From an uncultured Methanomassiliicoccus sp. (GTDB lineage: Archaea > Thermoplasmatota > Thermoplasmata > Methanomassiliicoccales > Methanomassiliicoccaceae): a DNA stretch of 64,000 nt. The notes beneath the pieces are model-generated. The model searched no databases and was not told the origin of the DNA. It worked only from the letters and a program-made list of their open reading frames with translations. The translations under genes and the position numbers were made by a program. The stretch covers positions 239,895 through 303,894 of the forward strand of contig CALUEU010000003.1 of assembly GCA_944319735.1 (NCBI GenBank), read 5' to 3'. Of this stretch, positions 17,967-26,741 are shown in pieces; positions within the stretch are counted from its first letter, which is position 1; every line of letters begins with the position of its first letter.

Positions 17967-19274
17967 TTAAATCTCATTGTTGAGGTATTTGGAATATCCG
18001 CCCATATCCAGCAGACCGTGGCCGGACAGGTTGAATACGATGACTTTCTTTTCTCCTGTTTTCTTAGCCTCAAGAGCCTTGTCCATGGCGGCTTTGATGG
18101 CATGGGATGATTCTGGAGCAGGGATAATACCTTCAGTCCTGGCAAATGTCACGGCGGCATCGAAAGTCTCATGCTGGTCATATGATATGGCGGTCATGTA
18201 TCCCAGATTCTTGGCTAGAGATACTGCCGGAGACATACCGTGGTAGCGGAGTCCTCCTGCGTGGATGGACGAGGGTATGAAGTCATGTCCGAGAGTGTAC
18301 ATCTTGAACAGAGGAGTCATTCCTGCTGTGTCGCCGAAGTCGTACCTGTATTCTCCCTTTGTAAGGCTGGGAACTGAACTTGGCTCTACTGCAATGAATT
18401 CTGTATCTATCTCTCCCTTGATCTTCTTTCTCAGCATTGGGAATGAGAATCCTGCTAGGTTTGAACCTCCGCCGGCACAGGCAATCATATAGTCTGGAAC
18501 TTCATCAATCAGTTCCATCTGCTTGATTACTTCCTGCCCGATAACAGTCTGATGAATCATCACGTGGTTTGCTACACTTCCAAGAGCATACTTGGTATTC
18601 TCCTGATGTACGCAGGTTTCAATAGCTTCAGAAATTGCAATTCCCAATGATCCAGGGTTGTTAGGATCTTCTGCAAGCAGCTTTCTTCCGTATTCTGTCT
18701 CTTTTGAAGGTGAGGCGTAGACCTTTCCGCCATATGTTTCCATGATGAGTCTGCGGAAAGGCTTCTGATCATAGGAAACACGGACCATGAATACTTTACA
18801 GTCCAGACCGAAGTGTGCACAGCTGAGGCTTAAAGCGCTTCCCCACTGTCCGGCTCCGGTTTCTGTGGTCAGGTGCTCTGTGCCGTCAATCATGTTGAAG
18901 TAAGTCTGCGGTATGGCGCTGTTCGGCTTGTGAGATCCGCCTGGGCTCAAATCCTCTCTTTTAAAGTAGATCTTTGCTGGAGTTTTGAGGTACTGTTCAA
19001 GCCTCCTTGCCCTGCACAGCGGTGCAGGCCTGTTCAGAGTGACGTAAGCATCTCTAACCTCTTCTGGTATGTCGATGTATCTGTCAGTTGAAGTTTCCTG
19101 TCTGACAATGGATGGAGGAAAAATAGCTGACAGATCTTCTGCCGTAGCCGGCTGCATTGTGCCGGGGTGTAACGGCGGAGGAAGAGGAACTGGTAAGTCC
19201 GCAGCGATATTGTACCACTGGGTTGGAATATTGTCAACATCAAGTCTTATGACATCATCTTTTTGAATTGCCAT
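17967..19274 (-). CDS. trpB2: Tryptophan synthase beta chain, TrpB2 type
   Basis: A 435-residue pyridoxal-phosphate enzyme. The cofactor lysine is K116 in GGSHKPNSA, and ETGAGQWGSALSLS and CAGGGSNLAG are phosphate- and substrate-binding loops. The extended N terminus (VDNIPTQWYNIAADLPVPLPPPLHP) is diagnostic of TrpB2 rather than TrpB1. TrpB2 makes tryptophan from indole and serine and often works without TrpA; no trpA or other trp gene is nearby, so indole salvage is likely. The ribosome site is weak (GGA six bases before the ATG). Confidence 0.93.
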   Translation of the reverse strand: MAIQKDDVIRLDVDNIPTQWYNIAADLPVPLPPPLHPGTMQPATAEDLSAIFPPSIVRQETSTDRYIDIPEEVRDAYVTLNRPAPLCRARRLEQYLKTPAKIYFKREDLSPGGSHKPNSAIPQTYFNMIDGTEHLTTETGAGQWGSALSLSCAHFGLDCKVFMVRVSYDQKPFRRLIMETYGGKVYASPSKETEYGRKLLAEDPNNPGSLGIAISEAIETCVHQENTKYALGSVANHVMIHQTVIGQEVIKQMELIDEVPDYMIACAGGGSNLAGFSFPMLRKKIKGEIDTEFIAVEPSSVPSLTKGEYRYDFGDTAGMTPLFKMYTLGHDFIPSSIHAGGLRYHGMSPAVSLAKNLGYMTAISYDQHETFDAAVTFARTEGIIPAPESSHAIKAAMDKALEAKKTGEKKVIVFNLSGHGLLDMGGYSKYLNNEI

Positions 19275-19347
19275 ATTCCTGCATATATTATAGTAGTATA
19301 TAACATTAATGATGAATGATGTACATATGTATGCAATATGTAGACAT

Positions 19348-20190
19348 TCATCTGCTGTAAAGCTCTTTGGAAACGTTTGAGTTCATGTTTTTAAGAATAT
19401 CATTTGGTGAATAGTCTCCTAAGTCAGTGATGACCTTTTGGAATAGGTTCAGAGAAGTCAGGTCAAAAATCTGGTTATATTCTTCAACGCGTCCGTTAAT
19501 CTTTCTTGTAACATGCAGATCTGAAAGGTTTACAGGACATAACTTTAATGAACTGCAGATGACGCATGAATCAAGACCGCATACTCTGGCTGCTTCTGCT
19601 GCTGTTCTTGTTCCTACTTTATTAACGACTCCTTTGGGAATTATCGAATCAGCACCGCTGATGAAGCAATCGGCCTCAGAGGCTACAGAAAATATGGTGG
19701 AATCATGAATCAGCTTGCAGTCTGCGAATTCCCCGACAAGGTTGGCAAACAGCCTTCCTTCTTTACCCGGTGCAGACTCTGTAGCAATCACCCTTATTTC
19801 TCTCATCTTTGAAATCTCTGTCAGCGCTTTCAGGACAGTTGAAGAGTAAGTGGTCGTTAAAAATACATTTCCAGAGATGTTTCTTGCAGCCTTCCTCAGG
19901 GATTCAGTGCTTTCTTCTTCCTGCCTCAGCATCTTCTTCAGAACTTTGATTACTGAAGAACTTCCCTCCGGAACATAGATCATTATCGCGTTGGCAATAT
20001 TGAATATGGGCGCCATGCAAGGCTTTCCTTGGTGAAGGCTGACTGCAAATTCTTTCCAGTCTGCCTGAGAAACAGTATCTAGAGAATCCACGGCCAATAT
20101 TTCGCGAAGTGTCTTTACAGCCATTTCTGCTGCTCCAGAGTGTATATCTCCGGCTACATATTCCGCGATTCTTCTAAGTTGCTGATTCAT
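19348..20190 (-). CDS. eIF2B-subunit-like / sugar-phosphate isomerase family protein
   Basis: A 280-residue protein of the eIF-2B alpha/beta/delta-like fold. VFLTTTYSSTVLKAL, RVIATESAPGKEGRLFAN, and DCFISGADSIIPKGVVNKVGT match the fold's ligand-binding loops. Archaeal members include ribose-1,5-bisphosphate isomerase and methylthioribose-1-phosphate isomerase, as well as true initiation-factor homologues. No RuBisCO or AMP phosphorylase is in the window, so substrate assignment is open. It is alone between trpB2 and the RNase P RNA gene. Confidence 0.8.
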   Translation of the reverse strand: MNQQLRRIAEYVAGDIHSGAAEMAVKTLREILAVDSLDTVSQADWKEFAVSLHQGKPCMAPIFNIANAIMIYVPEGSSSVIKVLKKMLRQEEESTESLRKAARNISGNVFLTTTYSSTVLKALTEISKMREIRVIATESAPGKEGRLFANLVGEFADCKLIHDSTIFSVASEADCFISGADSIIPKGVVNKVGTRTAAEAARVCGLDSCVICSSLKLCPVNLSDLHVTRKINGRVEEYNQIFDLTSLNLFQKVITDLGDYSPNDILKNMNSNVSKELYSR

Positions 20191-20267
20191 AATCGCTAAT
20201 CGGCATTATAATTATAATTTGTTGCTGTAGAAAGTGTTTCGGTGTAACACTAAAAAAAGAAAAGGTG

Positions 20268-20568
20268 TGTCAGGTCGAAGTAGTAATCTCCTTTCTGTTT
20301 CAGACAGCATTCAACTACGCATCCTACCCGCCAGTCCTGAGATTGTCATCCTGGTCTGTTTGGACTTGCTCCAGTGGGGGGTCGCCGTTTCACCAAATTT
20401 CCATAAACGTCCCTGCCTAGCAGTTCATCCTTAAATGGAACTGTGTCGTTTCTGTGCCCTTGCCACGGCTCTCGCCGTACCTATTATTTGGTCCACTTTT
20501 CTCATGGAGAGGAGAATTTCCTCAGCTGGGCCGAAGCCCTACCGTCAGCCGTCCTCTTCCTCCTGACT
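20268..20568 (-). ncRNA. rnpB: RNase P RNA, archaeal type
   Basis: Read on the minus strand, the conserved boxes appear in the right order: GAGGAAA (20523-20517), ACAGAAAC (20455-20448), GGAGCAAG followed by TCCAAACAG (from 20372), and a second ACAGAA (from 20298). The ends pair as GTCAGG/CCTGAC (20567-20562 with 20274-20269), forming helix P1. The RNA is about 300 bases and processes tRNA 5' ends with its protein partners. A TTTATAC promoter element lies about 25-30 bases upstream and a T-rich tract follows the 3' end. Ends are good to a few bases. Confidence 0.9.
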
Positions 20569-20656
20569 TTATTCTCTAATGAGTAATTAGTATAAATAGA
20601 CAAGTCAATTTGATGCAAAGCTTCATAAAGGAAATGGCTATATGCAGAAAGGCAGT

Positions 20657-20743
20657 GCAAGGGTAGCCAAGCTTGGCCAACGGCGCAAGGTTGAGGGCCT
20701 TGTCCTTAGTGGTCCGAGGGTTCAAATCCCTTCCCTTGCACCA
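20657..20743 (+). tRNA. tRNA-Leu, anticodon GAG
   Basis: The seven-base acceptor stem GCAAGGG/CCCTTGC closes an 87-base cloverleaf with a long variable arm, typical of leucine. The anticodon stem CAAGG/CCTTG encloses loop TTGAGGG, giving anticodon GAG for CUC and CUU codons. The T loop is TTCAAAT. The 3' CCA is encoded (20741-20743). No intron is present. Confidence 0.95.
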
Positions 20744-20774
20744 ATTCTACACATCTGTTTTCTTAGTTTTTTCA

Positions 20775-20856
20775 AATGCCTGTTTATTATGACCTTCAGC
20801 CATTGATCTGGTTACGGCATATACAAACTGTTGAAGAATCACTTTTAACAGGCATT
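20775..20856. other. Spaced 10-bp inverted repeat after the tRNA gene
   Basis: AATGCCTGTT (20775-20784) recurs inverted as AACAGGCATT (20847-20856), 62 bases apart, in a 260-base stretch with no gene between tRNA-Leu and the CooC-like gene. It could be a remnant of a small mobile element next to a tRNA or an RNA stem; no target duplication is evident. Confidence 0.3.
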
Positions 20857-20945
20857 CATCATTATGTTTTATCAACCCACTCTCTGTAAAATTTCAACAT
20901 ATCTCAATTCTGAATAGATTATCTACTATTCAAATTCATTCGGTA

Positions 20946-20984
20946 ATAAGAAATATAACTTCTTATGTCTAATCTTCATTAGAC
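20946..20984. promoter_or_regulatory. Tandem palindromes over the promoter of the CooC-like gene
   Basis: ATAAGAA-N7-TTCTTAT (20946-20966) encloses a TATA-like AATATAAC, and the next base begins GTCTAAT-CTTC-ATTAGAC (20967-20984), which lies about where transcription would start. GGAGGT follows at 20991 before the ATG at 21004. Two perfect palindromes placed over the TATA box and the start site are the usual arrangement for a repressor operator. Confidence 0.5.
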
Positions 20985-21003
20985 AATATGGAGGTCAATA
21001 AAA

Positions 21004-21765
21004 ATGAAAATCACAATATGTGGAAAAGGTGGGAGTGGAAAGAGCACCGTGACTGCTTTACTGGCAAAAGAGTATGCAGCGGAAGGAAAAAAAGTGCTAG
21101 TTATCGACTGTGACGAATCAAATTATGGATTGCATCAGCAACTGGGGATGGATATTCCCCTGAGTCTGACAGATTATATGGGTGGAAAAATGAAAATTTT
21201 GGACGATTTAGCTGAAGGTCCTCAGAATATGCCCATGTTATTTGATGAAAAATGGACGCTGTTAGACATTCCACAGGGATATTTTGCTGAAAAAGACGGC
21301 ATTATGCTCATGACTCCTGGAAAAATACAGACTGCAAATGAGGCATGCGCTTGTGCTTTTAGTGTGGTGATGTGTCAGTTTATGCAAGTGCTAGATTTGA
21401 CTGAGGATGAGATAGTCATCATGGATATGGAAGCTGGAATTGAACATTTTGGCAGAGGTGTTGATAACGCAAGTGATGTTGTGATTATGGTTATAGATCC
21501 CTCTAGAGAATCAATAAAATTAGCCTCCAAAATTTCTGAAATAGGGAGCAGCATTGGAAAACCTGTATATTATGTATTGAATAAAGTGACAAATGACACC
21601 TTAGACATTGTGCGTTCAGGCATTGCAGATAAAGAGAATATCTGTTGTGAACTCCCTATGAGTCAGGACATTATGAAAGCGGGACTTATTGGTTCAGAGC
21701 TGCAGGATGGAAATGATGCTATTGTGTCCATGAAAGCCTATCTGGAAAAACATTACAGTGCATAA
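21004..21765 (+). CDS. cooC: CooC-type P-loop ATPase, probable nickel-insertion factor
   Basis: A 253-residue protein of the MinD/NifH class. The deviant Walker A is GKGGSGKST (7-15), with the signature lysine early in the loop, and CACAF carries a CxC pair (C115, C117) like the metal-binding CxC at the dimer interface of CooC. CooC loads nickel into carbon monoxide dehydrogenase. No CO dehydrogenase gene is in the window, so it may serve a distant target or another nickel or cluster enzyme. It appears to be a single-gene unit with a good ribosome site (GGAGGT) and a palindromic promoter. Confidence 0.8.
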   Translation: MKITICGKGGSGKSTVTALLAKEYAAEGKKVLVIDCDESNYGLHQQLGMDIPLSLTDYMGGKMKILDDLAEGPQNMPMLFDEKWTLLDIPQGYFAEKDGIMLMTPGKIQTANEACACAFSVVMCQFMQVLDLTEDEIVIMDMEAGIEHFGRGVDNASDVVIMVIDPSRESIKLASKISEIGSSIGKPVYYVLNKVTNDTLDIVRSGIADKENICCELPMSQDIMKAGLIGSELQDGNDAIVSMKAYLEKHYSA

Positions 21766-21898
21766 TGGCGTGTAAAATAAACCTTCTTTGAAATGAAATA
21801 TGTTGCATTACATTAAACAATGTTGCAACTGGATTTATATGGCCATATATTAATCGTATGTGGCTAAATCCACAATTTTGTGCGTTAACAGCTGCGGA

Positions 21899-22218
21899 AT
21901 GAAAAAAGATACTGCAGAAGCAGCAAAGTGGTTTGAAGCTTCAGGCTCGAACAGGACATTATATAATCTTGTAGAGTTGTATCTGGCCGGAGACTGAGTT
22001 TTCCAGAACAGAAGTAAAGCAGTAGAATTTTTAAAGAAATCTTCAGAAGGAGGATATGCAAAAGCAATGGCACTTTTAGCTTCTTTAACAATCGATGAAG
22101 AGCATGCTTATGCTAAATCATATACATCAAAGTTGCAGAAAAGAGAAATCAGGATGCTGCAAAAGCGCTGAAGCGTCTTGGACTGCTAGTTCCAGAAGTG
22201 AAAAGGATGAAGAAGTGA
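21899..22218 (+). pseudogene. Broken Sel1-repeat (TPR-like) protein
   Basis: Reading from the ATG at 21899 gives DTAEAAKWFEASG and an in-frame TGA after LAGD; the same frame continues KAVEFLKKSSEGGYAKAMALLA, a clear Sel1-like repeat. A shift of frame near 22125 is then needed to read YIKVAEKRNQDAAKALKRLGLL to a stop at 22218. One stop and one frameshift in about 320 bases mark a decaying fragment of a Sel1-repeat protein. No complete copy is in this window. Confidence 0.7.
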
Positions 22219-22257
22219 ACAATTAGTAACATAAGATGGGATTGTATTTCCCTTCAT

Positions 22258-23295
22258 ATGAGGAAAACCGCATCTTCTGTTTTGGTGGTCATTGTAATAG
22301 TGGCGGCCTTGGGATCTGTAGTATCCTTAGGCTTTTCCCAGTCAGAAGAAACCAGAATAGATTATTCAGATAACTCTCACTGGCTGTCTCTGCCTGAAAA
22401 TGCAGACAAGCCGGTGGATATCTTTTACGTGTATCCGACAGTGTGGCATAAAGTAAGCGAAAATGAACCTGACATCTGCACAATTGACAATGCAACAATG
22501 CTGGAAGGAGCTCCCAAAGCATTTGAATTGCAGGCAACAGCTTTTGAGACTGCTGGAAATATATTTGCACCATATTACCGCCAGGTTGATGCTGCCGTAT
22601 GTCTGTCGTTGAGTCTGAAAGATCAAATTGCAATGCTCTCCGGGGCACCTAAACAAGACTTGTTTGATGCACTTGATTATTATTTTGAAAATTACAATGA
22701 AGGAAGACCATTCATTCTTGCCGGACACTCGCAGGGATCAGACATGCTGCTGTTTGTTTTGTCAGAGTATATAAAAGATCATCCAGAGGTGTATGACAGG
22801 ATGATTGCTGCATATGTCATTGGTTATTCCGTCACAGATGAATATCTTCTGAACAATCCGCATCTGAAATTTGCTGAAGGTGCAGGCGATACAGGAGTTA
22901 TAATTTCCTACAATACGGAAGCTCCTGGAGTCCAGGCATCTAATCCTGTACTGCTTGAAAATGCCAATGTCATCAATCCTGTTTCATGGGTCCGCGATGA
23001 AACTCCGGCCTCTGCATCCGAAAGTATGGGATCTATGATAAATGGACAGTATGTCGAACACTTTGCAGATGCTGTGATAGATCTTGAGCGTGGCGTAGTA
23101 GTATGCTCTACGGCAGACATAAATGAATTCTCATCAGATAATGGACTGTTTCCACCAGGAGTATATCATTCACAGGATTATCCGTTTTACTATTATGACA
23201 TCAGAGCCAATGCAGAGCTCAGAGCGTCAAATTTTCTAGGATTGTCTGGCCTTGAAAGCTCATCAGAACTGTCTGACGAGCTTCAAAAAGCCTGA
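22258..23295 (+). CDS. Secreted DUF3089 alpha/beta-hydrolase
   Basis: A 345-residue protein. Residues 1-28 form a signal peptide or N-terminal anchor. The mature part has VDIFYVYPTVWH, FAPYYRQ and the nucleophile elbow GHSQG (S158), with DIFYVYPT and HSQGS typical of DUF3089, a lipase/esterase-like family. It probably acts outside the membrane on an ester or peptidic substrate; the substrate is unknown. It stands alone after the Sel1 pseudogene and ends before a convergent nitrilase-family gene. Confidence 0.8.
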   Translation: MRKTASSVLVVIVIVAALGSVVSLGFSQSEETRIDYSDNSHWLSLPENADKPVDIFYVYPTVWHKVSENEPDICTIDNATMLEGAPKAFELQATAFETAGNIFAPYYRQVDAAVCLSLSLKDQIAMLSGAPKQDLFDALDYYFENYNEGRPFILAGHSQGSDMLLFVLSEYIKDHPEVYDRMIAAYVIGYSVTDEYLLNNPHLKFAEGAGDTGVIISYNTEAPGVQASNPVLLENANVINPVSWVRDETPASASESMGSMINGQYVEHFADAVIDLERGVVVCSTADINEFSSDNGLFPPGVYHSQDYPFYYYDIRANAELRASNFLGLSGLESSSELSDELQKA

Positions 23296-23353
23296 TAACT
23301 CCATATTTATTTTTTATAATCACAAATCATTGCATTTCAATGGTTGGTTTATT

Positions 23354-24205
23354 TTATAACTTAGTATTAATCTGTGTAATTTTTCCATACAGTTCTGGAC
23401 GCCTTCTGTTTAGATAGTACAAATCTTTCATAGATGTGTACTCTTTTGTTCTCAGCTTATATAAAATTTCAGAAGTGATATCGACAATGATCAGTGAGTC
23501 TTTTGAATCATAGTTTTCAGCCATTATGTTGCCGCGAGGATCTATGGCAGAACACCCTCCGCCGAAAAGAGTTCCCAGCCCGTTGTCTCCAAGCTGGTTG
23601 CATGCTATCACATACACAGTATTGTCATATGCACGTGCTTTGAGGCATTTATCCCATATATCCTTCCTTCTGTTGGACGGCAGCCCGGAAGAATGAGGCA
23701 TCAGAATAATATCTGCACCATTTAATGCTAATATGGATGAAATTTCTGGAAAATGAGACTCCCAGCAGAGTTGAAGGCCAATGTTTGCATTTTTACATTT
23801 TATAATCTCTATGCTGTTTCCTGCTTTATAGTGCAGTTTTTCTCTTTCGCCCAGATGTGTTTTTCTATACTTTCCTCTGATAATTCCATTTTCAGCAATA
23901 AATTGTGTGATATAAACCCCGTCATCAGATCTTTCAGATATGCCAGCAGATATTGTAATATCAAACTCTTCAGACATTTCAAGAATGAATTTTACTGAAT
24001 CTCCATCGATAGTTTCAGAAAATTCAACACTTTCAGGCATAGCATAACCGGTTATGCACATTTCTGGAAAACATATAAAATCAACATTTTCTTCAGCCGC
24101 TGCTTTTATCCATCTCTTCATGGAGCTCAGGTTATCTCTGATCTTTCCCACAGCGGAATTCATCTGAACCGCAGCTACCTTCATGTTTTCCATTAATTTC
24201 AGCAT
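23354..24205 (-). CDS. Carbon-nitrogen hydrolase, nitrilase superfamily
   Basis: A 283-residue enzyme with the complete catalytic triad of the nitrilase superfamily: E48 in CFPEMCITGY, K115 in KYRKTHLGE and C147 in LQLCWESHFPE. Members hydrolyse amides or nitriles; the closest style is that of N-carbamoyl or aliphatic amidases. Three start codons are possible (24205, 24193 and 24184); the last begins MKVAAVQMN, the usual family N terminus, and a TATTTAAT element is at about 24222. The gene stands alone. Confidence 0.88.
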   Translation of the reverse strand: MLKLMENMKVAAVQMNSAVGKIRDNLSSMKRWIKAAAEENVDFICFPEMCITGYAMPESVEFSETIDGDSVKFILEMSEEFDITISAGISERSDDGVYITQFIAENGIIRGKYRKTHLGEREKLHYKAGNSIEIIKCKNANIGLQLCWESHFPEISSILALNGADIILMPHSSGLPSNRRKDIWDKCLKARAYDNTVYVIACNQLGDNGLGTLFGGGCSAIDPRGNIMAENYDSKDSLIIVDITSEILYKLRTKEYTSMKDLYYLNRRRPELYGKITQINTKL

Positions 24206-24359
24206 GATTTGGGGGATTAAATACTCTTTTATTTTTGGATAAACAGCATCTATTTAGGAACGAATTGTAAAAAAATCACAGTTTACTGTTTCAACATTCT
24301 GATAACTATGTATGTTTTGAGCAGACGTTCAGTCTGCAGTTAGTTTGTTTAGAAAAATA

Positions 24360-24390
24360 ATAAGATGAGCGCGGTTAGGCACTATCTTAT
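24360..24390 (-). terminator. Hairpin terminator of the following minus-strand gene
   Basis: ATAAGAT and ATCTTAT pair across a 17-base loop, and on the minus strand the stem is followed by ATTATTTTTC. It lies 12 bases past the stop of the membrane protein gene. Confidence 0.5.
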
Positions 24391-24401
24391 CTTTAATCAA
24401 A

Positions 24402-24959
24402 TTATGCTTTCTCGCTTAGTATTCCAAAGATCAGTGAAAGTACTCCAGAAACTATTGCAAGATATAGTCCGATTCCTACACTGATGCTTAATTTAGCAAT
24501 GCTGCCGAAATCAAAGTCTGGTATTATATCAGCAACATCTCCGGTAATCCACATGTATTCTACGATTGCTAGAATTATAACGACTATGCCGAGAATTGCT
24601 GGTACATATCCTATCTTGCTCCCAGGTTTGACCATTCCTACTGCAAATAAGATCAAACTTAATGCAGAAATGACTGCAATTATAACTGGTATGTACTGCT
24701 GAAAGTCATCGGTGTCCCAATCAAATATATCGATTCCACTCCAAGTTTCGCTGTGGCTTGTACCTAGAATGGTAGCGTCAGCGCCTATCCATCCTAAGGC
24801 AATTGAAATGATTCCGATAAGTGCTACAATTATTCCGATGACTCCGAAAATCCTTGATCTATCCATCTTGATTTCAGAACTCAAGTTAGCACCTCTAGAG
24901 CCCCAACACACACTCTTTAGATAATCCTCTCCACATAATTCTACATTTGTATATTTCAT
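24402..24959 (-). CDS. Small polytopic membrane protein
   Basis: A 185-residue protein with four predicted membrane helices: about 37-57 (IFGVIGIIVALIGIISIALGW), 89-108, 117-136 and 158-181. The loop between helices 1 and 2 is acidic (DIFDWDTDDF). The first 31 residues are polar and contain two cysteines; an ATG at 24866 (MDRSRIFGVIG) may be the true start. No ribosome site is seen before either. I recognise no family. It is divergent from a BspA-type surface protein gene across a short promoter region. Confidence 0.65.
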   Translation of the reverse strand: MKYTNVELCGEDYLKSVCWGSRGANLSSEIKMDRSRIFGVIGIIVALIGIISIALGWIGADATILGTSHSETWSGIDIFDWDTDDFQQYIPVIIAVISALSLILFAVGMVKPGSKIGYVPAILGIVVIILAIVEYMWITGDVADIIPDFDFGSIAKLSISVGIGLYLAIVSGVLSLIFGILSEKA

Positions 24960-24990
24960 TGTCAGAAGTTATTATAATACTATTTACATT

Positions 24991-25007
24991 ATGGATGCAT
25001 AATCCAT
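24991..25007. promoter_or_regulatory. Small palindrome before the BspA-type gene
   Basis: ATGGAT-N5-ATCCAT lies 11 bases before the ATG at 25018, in the divergent promoter region with the membrane protein gene. It may be an operator; similar GGAT/ATCC half-sites recur near the surface-protein loci. Confidence 0.3.
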
Positions 25008-25017
25008 GTGATTGCCA

Positions 25018-26646
25018 ATGTCATCGAATCGAATTGTTAAGTTAGCCGTAGTTGTCATGCTAGTTTCAGTCTTAGCAACAACATGCATTGCCCTGCCGTC
25101 TTCATCTGGCTCATCATCTTTGACTCCAGACGGAGGTGTTTATGAGTACAAAACAGAAGGTATTAGCGCTGAAACATACATGGCCACTATAACTGGATAT
25201 ACAGAAGGCCATGAAGACTTCTTAACTATTCAGACAGGAATTGAAGGATATCCGGTGAAGGCAATAGGCCCCGATGCATTTCGCAATTCTAATAGCTTGA
25301 AAGCAGTTGTAATTCCTGAAAAAGTCAACAGCATTGGAGACTATGCCTTTGCAGACTGCTCATCTCTGGAAGCTGCGTACTTCATTGGAGAAATGCCCAG
25401 TATGGGGAAGGGTGTATTCGATAACACTGCCAGTGGATTTACGATATATTGTCTGAATGAAGTCTGGAGCGGATATAATGATTACAAGACTGCTGTCTGG
25501 TCCCCTTATGAATACTCTGACAGCACTGGGGGCAGATATTCATATTATATTTTGAATGATGAAATTACAATCTTCAGGTACATTTCTGGTGAAAATATCT
25601 CTATTCCGTCTTTTATTGAAAATAATGGTAAGAGATATCCAGTAGTTTCAATCGGTCCAGAATCTTTCTATAAATGCAGTGTTAAAACTGTCAGTATCGC
25701 CGATGGAATCGAAAGAATCGAAGACAGGGCTTTCTCATGGGAGCATGATAATGGCTCCCCCTTGAGTTCAGTAATCTTTCCAGACACACTCGTTTCCATA
25801 GGAGATGAGGCTTTCAGAAACTGTAAATCATTAATGTCCGTAGATCTTCCAAAATCTCTAAGATATATAGGCTTTGAAGCATTCAGAGATTCCTCTTTAA
25901 CTTCCATCTATATTCCAAATTCTGTGAATTATGTGGGTGGAGGAGCATTTTACTGCTGTTATGACCTGAAGTCTGTAAGATTGAGCCAGAGCATGATTGA
26001 AATTCCTGAGAGAATGTTTGGCTACTGTGAACTTTTAACCTCTATTGTAATCCCAGATCGCATAACTTCAGTTGGTGCATCAGCCTTTTATAAAACAGGT
26101 TTAAAGTCGCTTGATTTAAATGAAGTTAAAACCATTGAAAGGGAAGCCTTCTACGGTTGCACTAATTTGAAGTTCATTGATGCTGATGAAGTAAGGGTAA
26201 TCAACAATGAGGCATTTTATGGATGCACTTCATTGAAGTCTATAGACTTTGATGAAATCGGATCCATCGGTTACAGATCTTTTGGGAAATGTACTTCTCT
26301 TGATTATGTCGTCTTTTCAGAAAGTTTGAGAAATCTCGATGAAGACTCTTTCCGCGGATGTACTTCACTGTCTGGTGCATACTTTGAAGGTCCCATGCCA
26401 GTAATAGGTGACAACGCTTTCAAAAATGCAGATAACGACTTCAAGGTTCACTATCTGAAGTATTATTCAGCATCGTGGTCTGGGTTCAACGCATATAACT
26501 CTGCTGTATGGGATGGATCTTCGCCGAGCAGTAATTCAGGAATAGACAACTCACTGATGATACTGATTGCAGCAATTGCTGTGACAGTAGTGCTAGTAGT
26601 TTCTATTGCAATCTTATTCAAAAAGAAAAAGGGACGCAGTCCCTGA
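25018..26646 (+). CDS. BspA-type leucine-rich-repeat surface protein with C-terminal anchor
   Basis: A 542-residue protein. Residues 1-25 are a signal peptide (KLAVVVMLVSVLATTCIA). The body is LRR_5/BspA repeats such as IGDYAFADCSSLEAAYF and IGDEAFRNCKSLMSVDLP, two stretches ending in SGYNDYKTAVW / SGFNAYNSAVW type units, and a C-terminal hydrophobic helix (about 515-537) followed by KKKKG, an anchor with the tail in the cytoplasm. BspA repeats bind host or partner-cell surfaces in gut and oral microbes. The upstream TTG at 25012 is less likely as start. It stands alone. Confidence 0.88.
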   Translation: MSSNRIVKLAVVVMLVSVLATTCIALPSSSGSSSLTPDGGVYEYKTEGISAETYMATITGYTEGHEDFLTIQTGIEGYPVKAIGPDAFRNSNSLKAVVIPEKVNSIGDYAFADCSSLEAAYFIGEMPSMGKGVFDNTASGFTIYCLNEVWSGYNDYKTAVWSPYEYSDSTGGRYSYYILNDEITIFRYISGENISIPSFIENNGKRYPVVSIGPESFYKCSVKTVSIADGIERIEDRAFSWEHDNGSPLSSVIFPDTLVSIGDEAFRNCKSLMSVDLPKSLRYIGFEAFRDSSLTSIYIPNSVNYVGGGAFYCCYDLKSVRLSQSMIEIPERMFGYCELLTSIVIPDRITSVGASAFYKTGLKSLDLNEVKTIEREAFYGCTNLKFIDADEVRVINNEAFYGCTSLKSIDFDEIGSIGYRSFGKCTSLDYVVFSESLRNLDEDSFRGCTSLSGAYFEGPMPVIGDNAFKNADNDFKVHYLKYYSASWSGFNAYNSAVWDGSSPSSNSGIDNSLMILIAAIAVTVVLVVSIAILFKKKKGRSP

Positions 26647-26741
26647 TTTTTTATAATGTCTGATACACAGACATATCAAATATGTGGATTCATAAAATAC
26701 ACACTTGAAATAATTTTAGAATTAATGTATGAACCTCCACA

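Noticed and set aside
20234..20434. Short plus-strand open frame over the RNase P RNA gene
   Set aside because: It is antisense to a clearly recognisable RNase P RNA.
20775..20856. Integrated element at the tRNA-Leu gene
   Set aside because: Only one inverted repeat is present; no integrase and no duplicated tRNA 3' end are visible.
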